Below are positions 1-19,576 of a stretch of DNA of 64,000 bases, in pieces (within the stretch, counting starts at the first letter, position 1; each line of letters opens with the position of its first letter). The position numbers and the translations under genes are program-made. The notes beneath the pieces were generated by a model. It made no database searches and was not told the origin of the DNA. It saw only the letters and a list, made by a program, of their open reading frames with translations. Origin of the DNA: Quillaja saponaria (Eukaryota; Streptophyta; Magnoliopsida; Fabales; Quillajaceae); NCBI GenBank assembly GCA_029379385.1, contig CM055617.1:5828001-5892000 (forward strand). Reading direction: 5' to 3'.

Positions 1-143
1 ATAAATTATAAAGATGGAAGGTGTAATTTAGTTAAGAAAAAAAAAACGAAAGAGAGAAAAATGCAAAACACAAAGAAGAGGAATATGTCGTTTGAGATAT
101 CTAAAATCAAATTCTATTGTAGCTGTGTCATCTGGCGCGAGTT

Positions 144-2401
144 ATGAACAGGCTAAAACCGCCTTTCTTAAACGCCCTGAAACCACTGCCAATGTCACAA
201 CCACCTGCTCAGCCTACTACTACCAAGTCATACAACGCCATCATCAACCACCTCTCATCCGAAGGTGCTCATCGACAAGTTCTTCTCACTTATGCCTCTA
301 TGCTTAAGACCAAAACCCCTCCAGACACCTACACCTTCCCTAGTCTGCTCAAAGCTTGCACCTTTCTCAACCTGTTTTCCCTCGGCCTTTCATTTCATCA
401 ACTCATTGTTGTTAACGGTTACTTTTTTGATGCCTATATTGGGTCCTCATTGATCAATTTGTATGTTAAATTTGGACACGCTGGTATTGCTCGCAAAGTT
501 TTTGATATGATGCCTGAGAGAAATGTTGTTCCCTGGACCGCTATTATAGGATGTTATTCTCGTTTGAGTGATGTTGATATAGCTTTTTCTTTGTTCGATG
601 AAATGCGTTACCAAGGAATTCAACCCAGTTCAGTCACCTTGTTGAGTATGCTGTCTGGAGTATCCGAGCTTGTCCATGTAAGGTGTTTGCATTGTTGTGC
701 TATCTTATACGGATTTTTGTCTGATATAGCTCTGTTTAATTCTTTGTTGAATTTATACGGTAAATGTCGAAGCATTGAGGATTCTAGGAAATTGTTTGAC
801 TCTATGGATAGGAGGGACTTAGTTTCATGGAATACTTTGATATCAGGCTATGCCCAGATTGGGAATCTAGGTGAAGTGGTTGCAACTTCTGAATAATATG
901 AGGACAGAAGGTATGAGGCCTGACCAGCAGACAATTGGGTCTATGGTATCTGTGGCGGCAATAAGGAGTGATCTTAAATTGGGAAAATCAGTGCATGGGC
1001 AGATTTTAAGAGCTGGACTGGACTTCGATGCACATGTGGAGACATCACTTATAGTTATGTACTTAAAAAGTGGGAATATTGATATTGCATTTAGAATATT
1101 TGAGAGCAACAAAAATAAGGATGTAGTTTTATGGACAGCAATGATCTCCGGGCTTGTGCAGAATCAGTCTACAGACAAGGCATTAGTTGTTTTCCGTCAA
1201 ATGTTAGAGTCAAGAGTGGAGCCATCTACTGCTACTATGGCCAGTGTCCTTTCAGCTTGTGCACAGCTGGGTTCTTTTGATTTGGGGACTTCAAATCATG
1301 CTTACATGTTAAGGCATGGTTTGTCATTGGACATCCCTGCCCAAAACTCTCTTGTTACCATGTATGCTAAGTGTGGTTCACTTGGAGCAGAGTTCTGCTG
1401 TATTTGATAGGATGAGCCAAAGGGATTTGGTTTCTTGGAATGCAGCAGTTGGCGGATATGCTCAAAATGGTCATCTGTGTCAGGCTTTGTTCCTCTTCAA
1501 TGAAATGAGGGCGAATCTTCAAAGACCTGATTCAATAACTATTGTCTCCCTCCTCCAAGGTTGTGCGACCACTGGGGCCCTCCATCAAGGGAAGTGGCTT
1601 CACAGCTTCGTGACTAGAAGTAACCTTAGACCATGTATCTTGGTTGACACTGCTCTGGTAGACATGTACTGCAAATGTGGCGACTTAGACACTGCACAGA
1701 AGTGTTTCAATGGGATGGCAGGGTGGGATCTGGTCTCATGGGGTGCCATAATTGCAGGATATGGATGTCATGGGAAAGGGGAGACTGCTTTGAGGTTATA
1801 TTCAGAGTTTTTGCAAACTGGGATTAAACCAAACCATGTCATTTTCCTCTCTGTTCTCTCTTCTTGTAGTCATAATGGGCTTATCGATCAGGGCTTGAAC
1901 ATTTATCATTCAATGACCAAAGATTTTGGGATTGCACCAAACCTTGAACATCATGCTTGTGTTGTTGATCTCCTCTGTAGAGCTGGGAGGGTGGAAGAGG
2001 CTTATTCTTTCTACACAAGAGTGTTCCCAGAACCTGTACTAGATGTTTTAGGTATACTCCTTGATTCTTGTAGGGCCAATGGTAATGATGAACTTGGTGA
2101 GAGCATTGCTGGAGGTATTCTCAAATTAAGGCCCAATAATGCTGGAAACTACGTGCAATTGGTGCACTGTTATGCTGCAATGAACAAATGGGGAGGTGTA
2201 GGTGAGGCATGGTCCCAGATGAGATCTCTTGGCTTGAGAAAACTTCCAGGTTGGAGTTTTATTGAACTACACGGGACCATCGCAACATTTTTTACAGATC
2301 ACAATTCACACTCTCAATATGAGGAGATAGTGTCAACTCTAAAGATATTGAGAAAGGAAATGGGTAGAAAGGAGGAAATTGAAGCAATGAGCATCATTTG
2401 A
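144..2401 (+). CDS. PLS-class (E-type) pentatricopeptide repeat protein, frame broken by two 1-nt indels
   Basis: PPR proteins bind organellar RNA one base per repeat and act in editing, splicing or stability in mitochondria or plastids. The product has a short basic N-terminus, then repeated helical-hairpin motifs of P, L and S length with typical signatures (TFPSLLKAC, DLVSWNTLISGYAQ, SLVTMYAKCG, VVDLLCRAGRVEEA). It ends in an E-type tail (GWSFIELHG) with no DYW domain. There are no introns, as usual for the family. The frame starts at ATG 144, shifts near 878-879 (GG where one G is expected) and again near 1382-1383 (TT where one T is expected). Removing one base at each site gives a continuous frame of about 751 residues. 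It is probably the counterpart of Arabidopsis At4g04370, judged from memory and from its neighbours. No stop codons other than those caused by the shifts are present, so sequence error or very recent decay are both possible. Organelle targeting cannot be settled by eye. Confidence 0.9.
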
Positions 2402-3754
2402 AACCAGCCAAATTCATGATATATCCTGAAAGCAATCTAGAAGTGAGTGTTTCCTTGCAAGGGCTGGAGCTTTTTTGAGAAAATGTTTGATACCTCTGCC
2501 GATGTGTTTGGGATGCCTGTTTGCAAGAAGTTACCATGGAAGTTGGTGGCAATGTTCTTCTTAAATTTGCTAGTGGAGTTTGGCCACAGATATGTCACTG
2601 GCGCAAACCATAAATGAGCTTCCTAGCCATGGATCTGCTCGGAACTACATGTATGGGAGTTTTGGAAAGTTATCTACATATCGAACAGATGGGAGGGATA
2701 ACACATTCAATTTGAGCATCACTGGAAGAATGTAATGAAAGTACTGACAGGTGCAGGGAGGGAATAATCCATCCAATTTGAGCATCCCTTACAAAATTTA
2801 AGAAGGTTGAGTTAGTGCTATTGAACTACATTGAATAGTTTATACCATTCTTCAAAAATGGAACACTTCGAAGAACGGTATGCGGAAGCAGGACCCTTCT
2901 GGACAATGATTCAATTCCTAAAATTAGGCAAATTTGTGATACAATAAACAAGTAACAGATGGCATCAGCTTCTCTATGGCAAACTCAAATTGTTGGGAAA
3001 GAAAGAAAAAAACAACGGAGTTGAATTGATGTTTTTGTTTTTATTTTTTATTTTTTTACTGGTAGCAATAACATGTTAAAACAATTTATTCGCATTAAAT
3101 GAAATAACTGTTTCACCTTTTAGGCAAATTTCACTTTACTTTGACACAATTTCACTGAGACTTTTGGAACCTGATCAGTTTCAGATAAAAAACTCCAGCA
3201 TTGACCATTGTAAATTTCTTGCAAATATCAGGAATTTACCTTCGGACAGTCAGGTAAAATCCAATTGATTTCAAAGTGATGAACCCAAATTATAAAAAAA
3301 TAAAAAATTTATAGTCCGTTGTTAGAAGGCAACTCAGAAAAAAATAGTAAGGTTGCGCCTCACACATACATGGTAACGTTGCGCCTCAAACTGCCAACTT
3401 GTCTCATCATTTCAACAAAATAAAGAACAACTGGCATTCTGAAAGATCGTTACAATTGTGTAATGCTTTTACAAATTATAATGTTTTTACATGAAGGAAA
3501 CAGATCACAGTACTACAACCATAACCAGAACTACTATATATGATGATGATCTCTCAATATTACAGCCTCATACAGTTATCCTATCTTTCTACTCATCTTC
3601 CTAACTAACTAATTCAGCCGCAACTACATTCTTTTGTTCTTCAAAATCTGGAGTGTGTATATAGTATATGACATCTGTGGACTTTTGGATGCTCCAGTTC
3701 TGGGAAAGTAAATTTTTTTCGGTGGGTTAAAGAGCAATAATAACAATACATGAG
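2402..3754. other. Intergenic: PPR 3' region and 3' end of the GT14 gene
   Basis: I found no credible coding region here. The first part is probably the 3' UTR of the PPR gene, and the part near 3430-3754 is probably the 3' UTR of the convergent glycosyltransferase gene. A T-rich run lies near 3030-3056. A short sequence containing TTGCGCCTCA occurs twice near 3353 and 3379. The two genes converge here, but I could not identify a defined terminator. Confidence 0.6.
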
Positions 3755-6700
3755 TCATGGGGGCACATCTAACAAAGCTGCAGCATCAAATTGGCCAACT
3801 ACTTCCCTCGCTCAAAAGACGCATAGCAGCTCCCTGAGAGAATTTCCTTGCAAACAGAAAACAGGGAACAGATGTTGAATTGGTACTGCACCATTCTGTT
3901 CGGTACTCAGTCTGATAGTATACATGGTTGATGTCCTGATACATTGAACAACGAAAATCAAACACCAAAACCAACAGTAGAAGCAAAAGAAATTCAAACC
4001 CATTATGCATAATAGAACCTAATGACGGGTAACAGTTGTGTTGCACAACTTAATTATTAGATGGCACAAAAAAGAAATGAAGATCAAGAATTTTTTTCCC
4101 AAAAGGAGTAAAAAAACAGGTGAATTGTTCTTCTCCATCATCTGAACTTATTACATCTTATTGATGTCTTTCAACAAAATCGAATTTCAATATCAACCAA
4201 GTGAGTCTGTATAATAGAACCTTTATTTTCTTGATATTTCGAGAGGCAGCATTCATGTAGCTGAATGTAACAGGATGCCAGCCTTTGTTCTCCATTTTCG
4301 TTGCAGACTGGTTCCACAGGGTATAAGTCAACGTTCTTCGTTCAAGTTCACCTTCAAGGCCATGCATCTAAGGACAAAGCACAAAGAAGGGAAATTATAA
4401 TGACTTCTGTTGGAATGCACCATACTGATTGATAATAGCAAATCCAGATAGAACAATTGCTATAGATACTTTAATCAATATTACTGGTACACAATTGCTA
4501 TAGATACTTTAATCAATATTACTGGTACACAAGGTGACAAGGAGAAATATATTAGTTTGAATTGGCTAGAATTTTAATAGAAAATACCCACAGTGCCAGA
4601 GATAGTAGGGGAAAATAAACATAAAGTCAATAACTTACCGCAAGCAATGTCTGCACGTAGTGTTCATCTGGGATACAGTTGTGCTGCTTCTGAAGTTTCT
4701 GCACTTGTACGCCAAATGAGACCACATTATCACTCAACTCACATAAAAAGAGAATAAAATATTTCTTTTATCATTAGTAGAACCATATTGCCTTAGTTAG
4801 TAACCGTAGTGAGAATCTCTGATATAGGACTTTCATGCAGTTACAGCTATTCATCTAAAGAAGCACATGCATGACTCTTAGAAGAAATTAAAAAAGATAT
4901 ACAAGAAGTGGAGAGTGAAGACCTAGTCAACCAGAGTAGAACTTTTAGGAAATAAAATACATTAAAAGTGTGAAATTGTAAAAGAAATTTCCATGATAAC
5001 TCGGGCCCCCCTCCCCTCCCCCCCACAAAAAAAATAAAAAATAAAAAATCCCATGATCCTTATAAAAACTCCACCTTTATTCTTAAGAGGGAAAGGAGGT
5101 GAGGTTACACAACATTCATTGGCTAATAAAAATCATGAGGATCTACTTAAATAAACTACCTATTTTAGGCTTTGCAGCCTTGAGATTCCTACAAATTTAT
5201 GCGAAGAACAAAGTTTCCTATACATTACATATAGATAATGATATCTACACACAGAGATATCAATATAGTCCGGAAACTCTCTTCATTTTTCCACTAAGAT
5301 GTAAGAGGTAAAAGAGCCTTACAATATTAAGCTTTCCTTTGCTAGCATCTACTGGTGGACGTCGCTGCAAAAGTGAGGAGCATCTATGTAAGATTTTGTT
5401 TTGATAACCACATTACAGACTTGAACATAACCTGATCTTGTACCATAGTGCGTTGATTATGAACTCCAAAAAACCAGGCTGAAAGAGAAAAAAGGACAAA
5501 AAACAAAAAGGAGATACTAATGGCTAGGAAGGTTATACAATTTAGAAATAATACCTACTTGACCAAAACAATAGTATAGGAAATCAAGGACCAAAAAATA
5601 GATGAATTTGATTGGTCAATTACATACCTTACAAAATTTCTTAAAAGTTGAAAGGATAACCTCATCATCTACAATAACTTCTGCATGGCTACGAACTAAG
5701 GTAATCCACTGGAAATTTTCCAAATAAAATCAAGATCAGAGGACAAATTTGAGACTTAGTGATGACTGATGAAAATCTCCATCAACTTTACCATAAAACA
5801 CAAGCAAGCAATAGACAGAAATCACAGAACCATAGATAAAAGTAAAACTACAAAAGCAATTATGGAGAATATGAAGAGAACAAAATTTAAAGCAGCAAAA
5901 GGAATGAAAAAAAAAAAGATAAATAACCTGAGACCCTTTACGCCATTTTTCCCTTGGTATTTCAGGTGACATTTTAGGATTGTAGCGGCCTTCCTTCACA
6001 TCAAGAAAGCTGCAACAAATGAACTAGCATTAATCACAGATGCAACTTCAATTCACTCAAGTGTAAATATGGCAGAACCTAATGCAATAATAAACTTCTC
6101 ATCAAGACTGTGCATGGTAAGATGAAAATGCAACAAAATAAGGGAGGGAGTGATGATGGACAATGAATCAAAAACAATTGTATGTCTTGATACATTATGC
6201 ACTTCTATTCCATTTTCACCTCCACCAATGAGATTGATCTATGTGTAAAGATCAGTAATAAGAACCTCAATTAAAGACCTCACCCACCTGTCCACAAAGC
6301 TCCTTGGGGAAGCCATCACATAGTTGTACATGTAGCTAAAGTTGTATAGAGGAACACAACTGCAATCCAGAAAGAAATAAACTGCGATTCTTACCATGCA
6401 AAAAAAAAGTTCACATAACCCAACAAACCCCCACACCAAAAATATGGGACAAAAGGAAAGAAAAGAGAATATCCATAGGCAAAAACCTAAGAGAAACTCA
6501 ATTTCACAACGCAAGAATCCAAATAGAAGGCAAAAATGTTATTTGTAGTTGAAAGAGAGAACTTAGGTATCGACAAACACCAAATAAGAAAAGGGCAAGA
6601 CTTAGATCAAGTCACATGAAACATTTATAACTTTGAAATCTCAATATGAAGGGACACTAATCAATTTAAGTAGTATTGTCTAGGGAAGAAAAACCAAAAT

Positions 6701-7852
6701 GTTCAGAACTGAAACAACACGAACCAGGTCCGAAAGGAGAACAAATCTTTGATTAGCAGGGTCTTTCAAAGCTGCTGTAAGTAACAATCTCTCAGCCTCA
6801 ATCATACTTGATTCACCCCATAAAACCTACAGTATCCAAGCACTCAACTCAACAATAACATCAAACCACAGGGCATGAGATTAGGGTAAACATAATCAGG
6901 AGAACTCAAACTCACTGGAAATATGATAAAAGAAAAGGGGTACTGTACTACTAATTACTTTTTCCCAAATCACATAGATTGCCTCCCAATTGATCTCTAT
7001 ACCTGTATTTGGTTACAGAATGATGATTGAAACGTATGGATATACTCAGAATTTTGCTTGAAACAGTTAACATTTCAACACATAAACTAATTGAAAGTTC
7101 AAGTTTCATAGCCTGCCAAGAACTAGAAGATGATAAATAGTTGAACCCTTAAAGCTTTGATTAGATTTTTAACAATTAGCATCACCCACTAACAATTACA
7201 TCCAATTGACTCGCTTATGTCCAAAATTTTAGCTTTTTTATTAACGATACAACTTTTAAAAACATATCCCACCTTTCCAAAAGTAATAACAATTTTTCTA
7301 TTTAAGCTAAGACCTAAAGTTGTTGCCTTTGATAATAATCACCTGAATGCTATTGCTCAACTGTCGACCATAAAAGAAATGTGACCTGGTGGTAGACTCA
7401 TCGAACACAAACCCAGGAGCCGAATGAATATAAATAGAGAAATTTGCCACGTCAGCATTCTGCAAAGCCCGTATAAAGATCAAAAGTCATCCATTTTCCC
7501 GGGAAAGTCGGAGAAATTATTTACAACAATTAAACCAAAACAAATTTAAGTATTTTTATTAAGGGAAAAGGCATAAAAAAACCTCGAAGAAGCTTCCCCA
7601 GAGAAAATCGAGAGGAAGGTTACGACGGGCGAGAAACAGGAAGGCGATCTTGGGACGACCGTTGAATTCTTCATGAGAATATCTTCTGGGAGTCAATGGA
7701 GTTGAGGAAGAGAGGTCGGATTGGTACTGAAGATTGATGAGAGCGTAGACGCAGAGTGAGATGGAGAAGGTGATCACAAGCTTCAAGCTTAACCAGATCA
7801 CGTGGCGTCCCACTATTGGTGGAGCTTTCTTCGTCATCCCTCTTCCTGCCAT
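3755..7852 (-). CDS. Core-2/I-branching beta-1,6-N-acetylglucosaminyltransferase-like protein (GT14/DUF266, BC10-like)
   Basis: This is a type II Golgi-membrane glycosyltransferase of the plant DUF266/BC10 group, linked in other plants to cell-wall or glycoprotein glycosylation; the acceptor is unknown. Exons in transcript order: 7852-7583, 7459-7343, 6826-6725, 6359-6288, 6009-5928, 5708-5628, 5364-5323, 4698-4639, 4367-4221, 3935-3755. A short cytosolic N-terminus is followed by one membrane segment (about residues 19-42), then family signatures KIAFLFLARRNLPLDFLW, FSIYIHSAPG, CVPLYNFSYMYNYV, WITLVRSHAE, NCIPDEHYVQTLLA and VPCFLFARKF. The start at 7852 was chosen over an upstream in-frame ATG at 7921 because that leader is low-complexity. 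Two frame problems exist. Exon 3 has no in-frame GT donor before CVPLYNF. An extra A (TT at 3803-3804 on the plus strand) shifts the last 15 codons. With both repaired the protein is about 383 residues, the usual family size. Confidence 0.9.
4453..4528. repeat. Perfect 38-bp tandem duplication in a GT14 intron
   Basis: The unit beginning ACAATTGCTATAGATACTTT occupies 4453-4490 and is repeated without change at 4491-4528. It lies inside the intron between exons 8 and 9 of the glycosyltransferase gene, so it should not affect the protein. Perfect identity indicates a recent slippage duplication, or an assembly artefact. Confidence 0.9.
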
Positions 7853-8785
7853 TGCCAACAAATTTCTATTTATAGCCAAAAACACAGAATTTAGGGACAA
7901 AGAAAAAATATATATATACATACATATATATATCTAAAAGAAAAAGAAAAAAAAAATGAAAGAAAGAGAAAGCGTAAGAATACATTGAAGGCTCAGCATT
8001 TAAAATGGTGTTTCCTCTGGAGCTGTGTGTTTGTGACGTGTTGTTTACTTCTGAACTAGGAAGATGAATCAGAAAGATGGAAACACGATGAAATGAAACG
8101 TTGTCGTATTTTCTACAATACTATGGGCTTTTATCTGGGCCTTTAAAAGGTAAAAGCTCTGTTCAGATTCTGTAAGAGGGTGTGCGGGTCCCACCAAAGA
8201 GCTTTGACCATCTTCAATAGCTGTAAGGCGAAATACGTGGCTGTTAATGAGTACGGACAACTTCCTTGTGTAGTGTTGGGCAAGTTTAGCAAGATGTTTG
8301 GTTGTGTGGGTAACCTAACACTATCAAGACATCCCTTTTGACCAAAAGAAATAAAAAAATACTTCTGTCTCAAATAATTTCATTCCCCAAATATTACAAC
8401 AGCTACAATAATGGTAAGGTAGTCAGGTATAACATGAAGTACATGGATGACCAAGCTTGGTATCTTCAGAACTTTTGATACACATTCAGGAAGCGAAACC
8501 AAGCAGATGACCATGTCATCAAGATTCTACTGTAGATCTATAAGCTAAAGGAGCTGCAATGCTCTGAAAATAAATGGTGATTATTCAAATTGGATGAGAA
8601 CTTGTAGGCTGCCATTTTCTACTGATAGGAGCTAACGTTGATGAAAACTTGTTTCTCCAGCCACCTCTACCTACTTATCTATGCATTCAGTTGGACACGA
8701 AGCAGATACCAGGTCGGGCAGTATATAGTGAACTCGTGGCTGCTACCTGGTTGAAATAGACATGAAAAAGGTCTGGCATGGACAA
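7853..8785. promoter_or_regulatory. GT14 leader and promoter; LeuRS 3' UTR
   Basis: This gap of roughly 0.9 kb separates two minus-strand genes. It must hold the GT14 5' leader and promoter next to 7852, and the LeuRS 3' UTR next to 8785. Two TGGGCY (site II) motifs lie at 8124-8129 and 8136-8141, about 270-290 bp upstream of the GT14 ATG. Such motifs bind TCP-class factors in promoters of growth-related plant genes. An (AT)n stretch lies at 7909-7934. Small open frames here show no family features and are rejected. Confidence 0.5.
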
Positions 8786-16560
<7,775 letters not shown>

Positions 16561-16698
16561 TTTGCATGAGAACAAGAACAGCGAGAAGTAAAACAATACG
16601 AAGAAGAAGAACTTATATGACTCTGAAGAGTGGTCGACGATTGAAGACGAACAGATAACTGAAAGACGCCTGCTCAAAATGGCAAGCTGTCAGTTGGG

Positions 16699-16805
16699 AT
16701 GGGCCCATGGTTAAATATGGGCCTATGATAATTACAAGGACGAGACCTGGCTTAGGCTTACTTTGGATAGCCCACACAATTAAGGCCCAATATCACCATT
16801 GGGCC
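16699..16805 (-). promoter_or_regulatory. Cluster of five site II (TGGGCC/T) motifs upstream of LeuRS
   Basis: TGGGCC or TGGGCT cores occur on either strand at 16699-16708 (palindromic ATGGGCCCAT), 16718-16723, 16769-16774, 16784-16789 and 16800-16805. This is 140-245 bp upstream of the LeuRS start codon at 16560. Clusters of site II elements are typical of plant promoters for translation and organelle-biogenesis genes driven by TCP factors, which fits a synthetase gene. The promoter role is inferred from position and motif density. Confidence 0.6.
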
Positions 16806-19576
16806 GAATCCGATGCAAAATGTCATCATAAAGTTATAGAAAATTTGAAAATAAAAACAAAAAATAACAAAACCAAATAGAGTCATAACTATCTTTGTCT
16901 CATTTTGTAATGAAAGGTTCTAGGAGTTTTCGAGTAAAATCATGAGATTTTAATGTGTGATTATGAGAAAGTGAACAAGTGTAATATGGAGTATGATTCT
17001 ATTGAGTTATAATTACAATTCATCACAAACTCTTATTTTCTTATTTTGTTTATTACATCTATTTATTTTATTATTAAAAAGAAATTAATCTCACCAGATT
17101 AATACTATATGGACAGATTACCATGGTTTGAATCTTGCATGAGGCTAAGTTGCAACTAACTTTATGGTTCTATCAACGTGATAACTCTCACATTATTAAC
17201 ATAATAAGACTTCACATTATAATACACATAAGGAGTCTCTCCTCGTACTACCAATTGATTGGTTTATTATCAATTTAAGGTTCTAACTGATGATTTGGAC
17301 TTTTTATTTTTAAAAATTGTCAAAAATATGATACTTCAAAGTATAATTGTTTGCATGAAAACATTGGAAGAAGGAAAGCTGTGAACCTCAAATAAAATTG
17401 AGTGTGAGGAAGAAAAAATAATATTATATATATATAATTTTGTTAAATAAAAAAATAGTCTCGTATGTAATCACTCCGAAAAGAAAAGAGTAATTTTGAG
17501 ATTACAGGATGTAAATGGTAGCCCTAAATGAGTGAAACAATGCTATTTAAGGACTCTAGATTTTCACTGCCGCTCAATTGTTCTCAGATCGCAAGATGTC
17601 TCCAAGTTTATCTTTGCTAATGCTAAAAAGGTGACATTTGAGGTAAGAAATGTGTGGGTCTCAAAAAGCCACCACAAAAGGGAGTAACAAATTAAGAATC
17701 ATATCAAAAGACAAAAGGTGTGTTTTCTGGTTTGGTCATGTTTTCAATTCAAATATTTCCATGCAATACATGTTTTGCTAGATCAAATTGAAGGAGAGTA
17801 AAGAGACATTTATCCTCTTCAAATTTTTATTTATTTATTTTATTTGTTGAGAAGTCATAATTACTCAGTTGGTTGTGAGAGTAATTTTAGTTTTATTTTA
17901 TTGTGTTCTATTTGTGAATATTTATAGTATTATGTGAATCTAATGAATTAGGTATGAATCTTTATGATTTATGAATTATTTAAACATGAAATAATTTTGA
18001 CCAGTTTAGATATACGGCTTAACCAAATTCGACTTTCCAAATTACCAACTCGAGTTTCACCGGAAGTTTTCTCTTTAAATTAGAGTAATGAGTAAAGTAC
18101 ATTTTAACTCTATGTAATTTGACATTTTCCCAAAAATATACATGTTGTTTAATTCAATTTGTCTAAAAATACCTCTCGTAGTTTAGTCTAAAGTGTTTTT
18201 GAACAAATTTGTCCAAAAGTATTTTTCGTAGTTTGGTTTAAAATATTTTTAGATTGAATTTTTTCAAGTTAACAGCTTTATAGCTAAATTACCAAAAAAG
18301 TTAAACTAAATACCGAATTTATAAATATATGCTATTAGGCAGAAGAAAACTCAACACAAAAATCTCTATTGTTTTGAATTTCTATCCATTTCTCTCTCCC
18401 TCTCCGTCTGTGTTTCTCTATCCCATCTAACTACATCTCTGATCTCTTGAAAAGAACAAAGGTTATGTTTCCACTGTTTGTGTGGAGGAGGGGGTTAGGT
18501 GCCACTACATCCAAGTAATTTCTTTTTTCCTTCATTCTGGATCGGTTTCAATTGCTTACAACTACTTATATAAGTGTAAACGGTTGTACCATGGAGATCT
18601 CTAAATCTAACAAATTTCATAGTTTTAAGTCTCAGAAAACAATTGTTTTGATCCCACTATACGTGGGTCTTTTTAGCTTTTTTGTTCTTTCTTCAAGTTA
18701 TCAACTTCTATATTTGTAATTTATTCATTTACTTAATAATTTATTGTTGATAGCTATCTCTTTGATGAGGTTGTTTTTGAGACTTTCTTCCACTAATGAC
18801 ATCTATTTATAAATTAGAGATTTAGTTTAAGTTTTTAGTAATTTAGTTATAAAACTGTAAATTGAATAGAATCCATCTAAAAATACTTTAATCTAAACTA
18901 CAAGCAATACTTTTCAACAAATTGAACCATACATATATGTTTGAGAAAACAGTCAAACCTCATGAGATAAAGTCTAGTTTATTTTAAGTAATTTTTTAAA
19001 TTGTCAGGCGATCAAATAAAACCCACCTAACCAGGGAGACCCACAACCCGGTTTTTTTTTTTTTTTTTAATAAACATTAGTATATGGGGTTCAGTTGCCT
19101 CTCAATAAACCAAACCCTTCATTGGCCACCCAAATATATTCCAGTCCTTTGCAAAGCATATTGAGACTCTGTTCTTCTAAGCTAATATAATGTTGCTCCT
19201 TGTGGGTTTCTTATGACTTGTCCATTTCTTAAAATTGACAGAAAATGTTAGTTTTTGCATAAAGTTGTATCGAACCCAAGTTCTCTGGAAAAACTTTGCA
19301 AATATAGCTAATTGATTGCCAGCCAAAAATTCTTGAGTTTTAGCTGATTGACTGCCAGGTTCGTATCCATTGTTATTGAAGTTTATATACAGAAAAATAG
19401 TTAAATTTTTTATTGAAAAGTTCAGAGAAAAATACATTACTTTTATTTCATTGCCATAATACTCCATCAATAACTCAATGTCAAGGTCCAAAACCGCAGG
19501 AATTACCTTGACTCACTAAATTTACACCGTGAAAAAATTGCAGTGATCTTAAGTTGATACCATTTGGATGATATTT
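16806..19576. other. Intergenic, AT-rich, containing one long-TIR element
   Basis: I see no gene in this 2.8 kb. The open frame at 19177-19491 has no family features and no coding-like composition. The only structure I can support is the inverted-repeat element at about 18092-18985. A T-run of about 18 nt lies near 19052. The 3' UTR of the JmjC gene is expected at the right-hand end. Confidence 0.6.
18092..18985. mobile_element. Non-autonomous long-TIR element (Mutator-like MITE)
   Basis: The left arm (about 18092-18347) aligns as an imperfect inverted repeat with the right arm (about 18796-18985, reverse-complemented). Shared blocks include CAATTTGT, CGTAGTTTAG versus TGTAGTTTAG, and AACTAAAT followed by a shared TTTATAAATA block. 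The left arm also contains an internal direct duplication of about 50 bp (near 18157 and 18203), which explains why it is longer. The interior of about 450 bp has no coding frame and begins with a CT-rich stretch. Long, diverged terminal inverted repeats without a transposase are typical of Mutator-derived MITEs. I could not fix a target-site duplication, so the ends are approximate. Confidence 0.6.

Noticed and set aside
144..2401. Calling the PPR gene a pseudogene
   Set aside because: Its only lesions are two 1-nt indels like those in the neighbouring LeuRS and OSCA genes, so sequence error is at least as likely.
19177..19491. 104-codon minus-strand frame downstream of JmjC
   Set aside because: AT-rich, no recognisable motif, probably chance frame in 3' flanking DNA.
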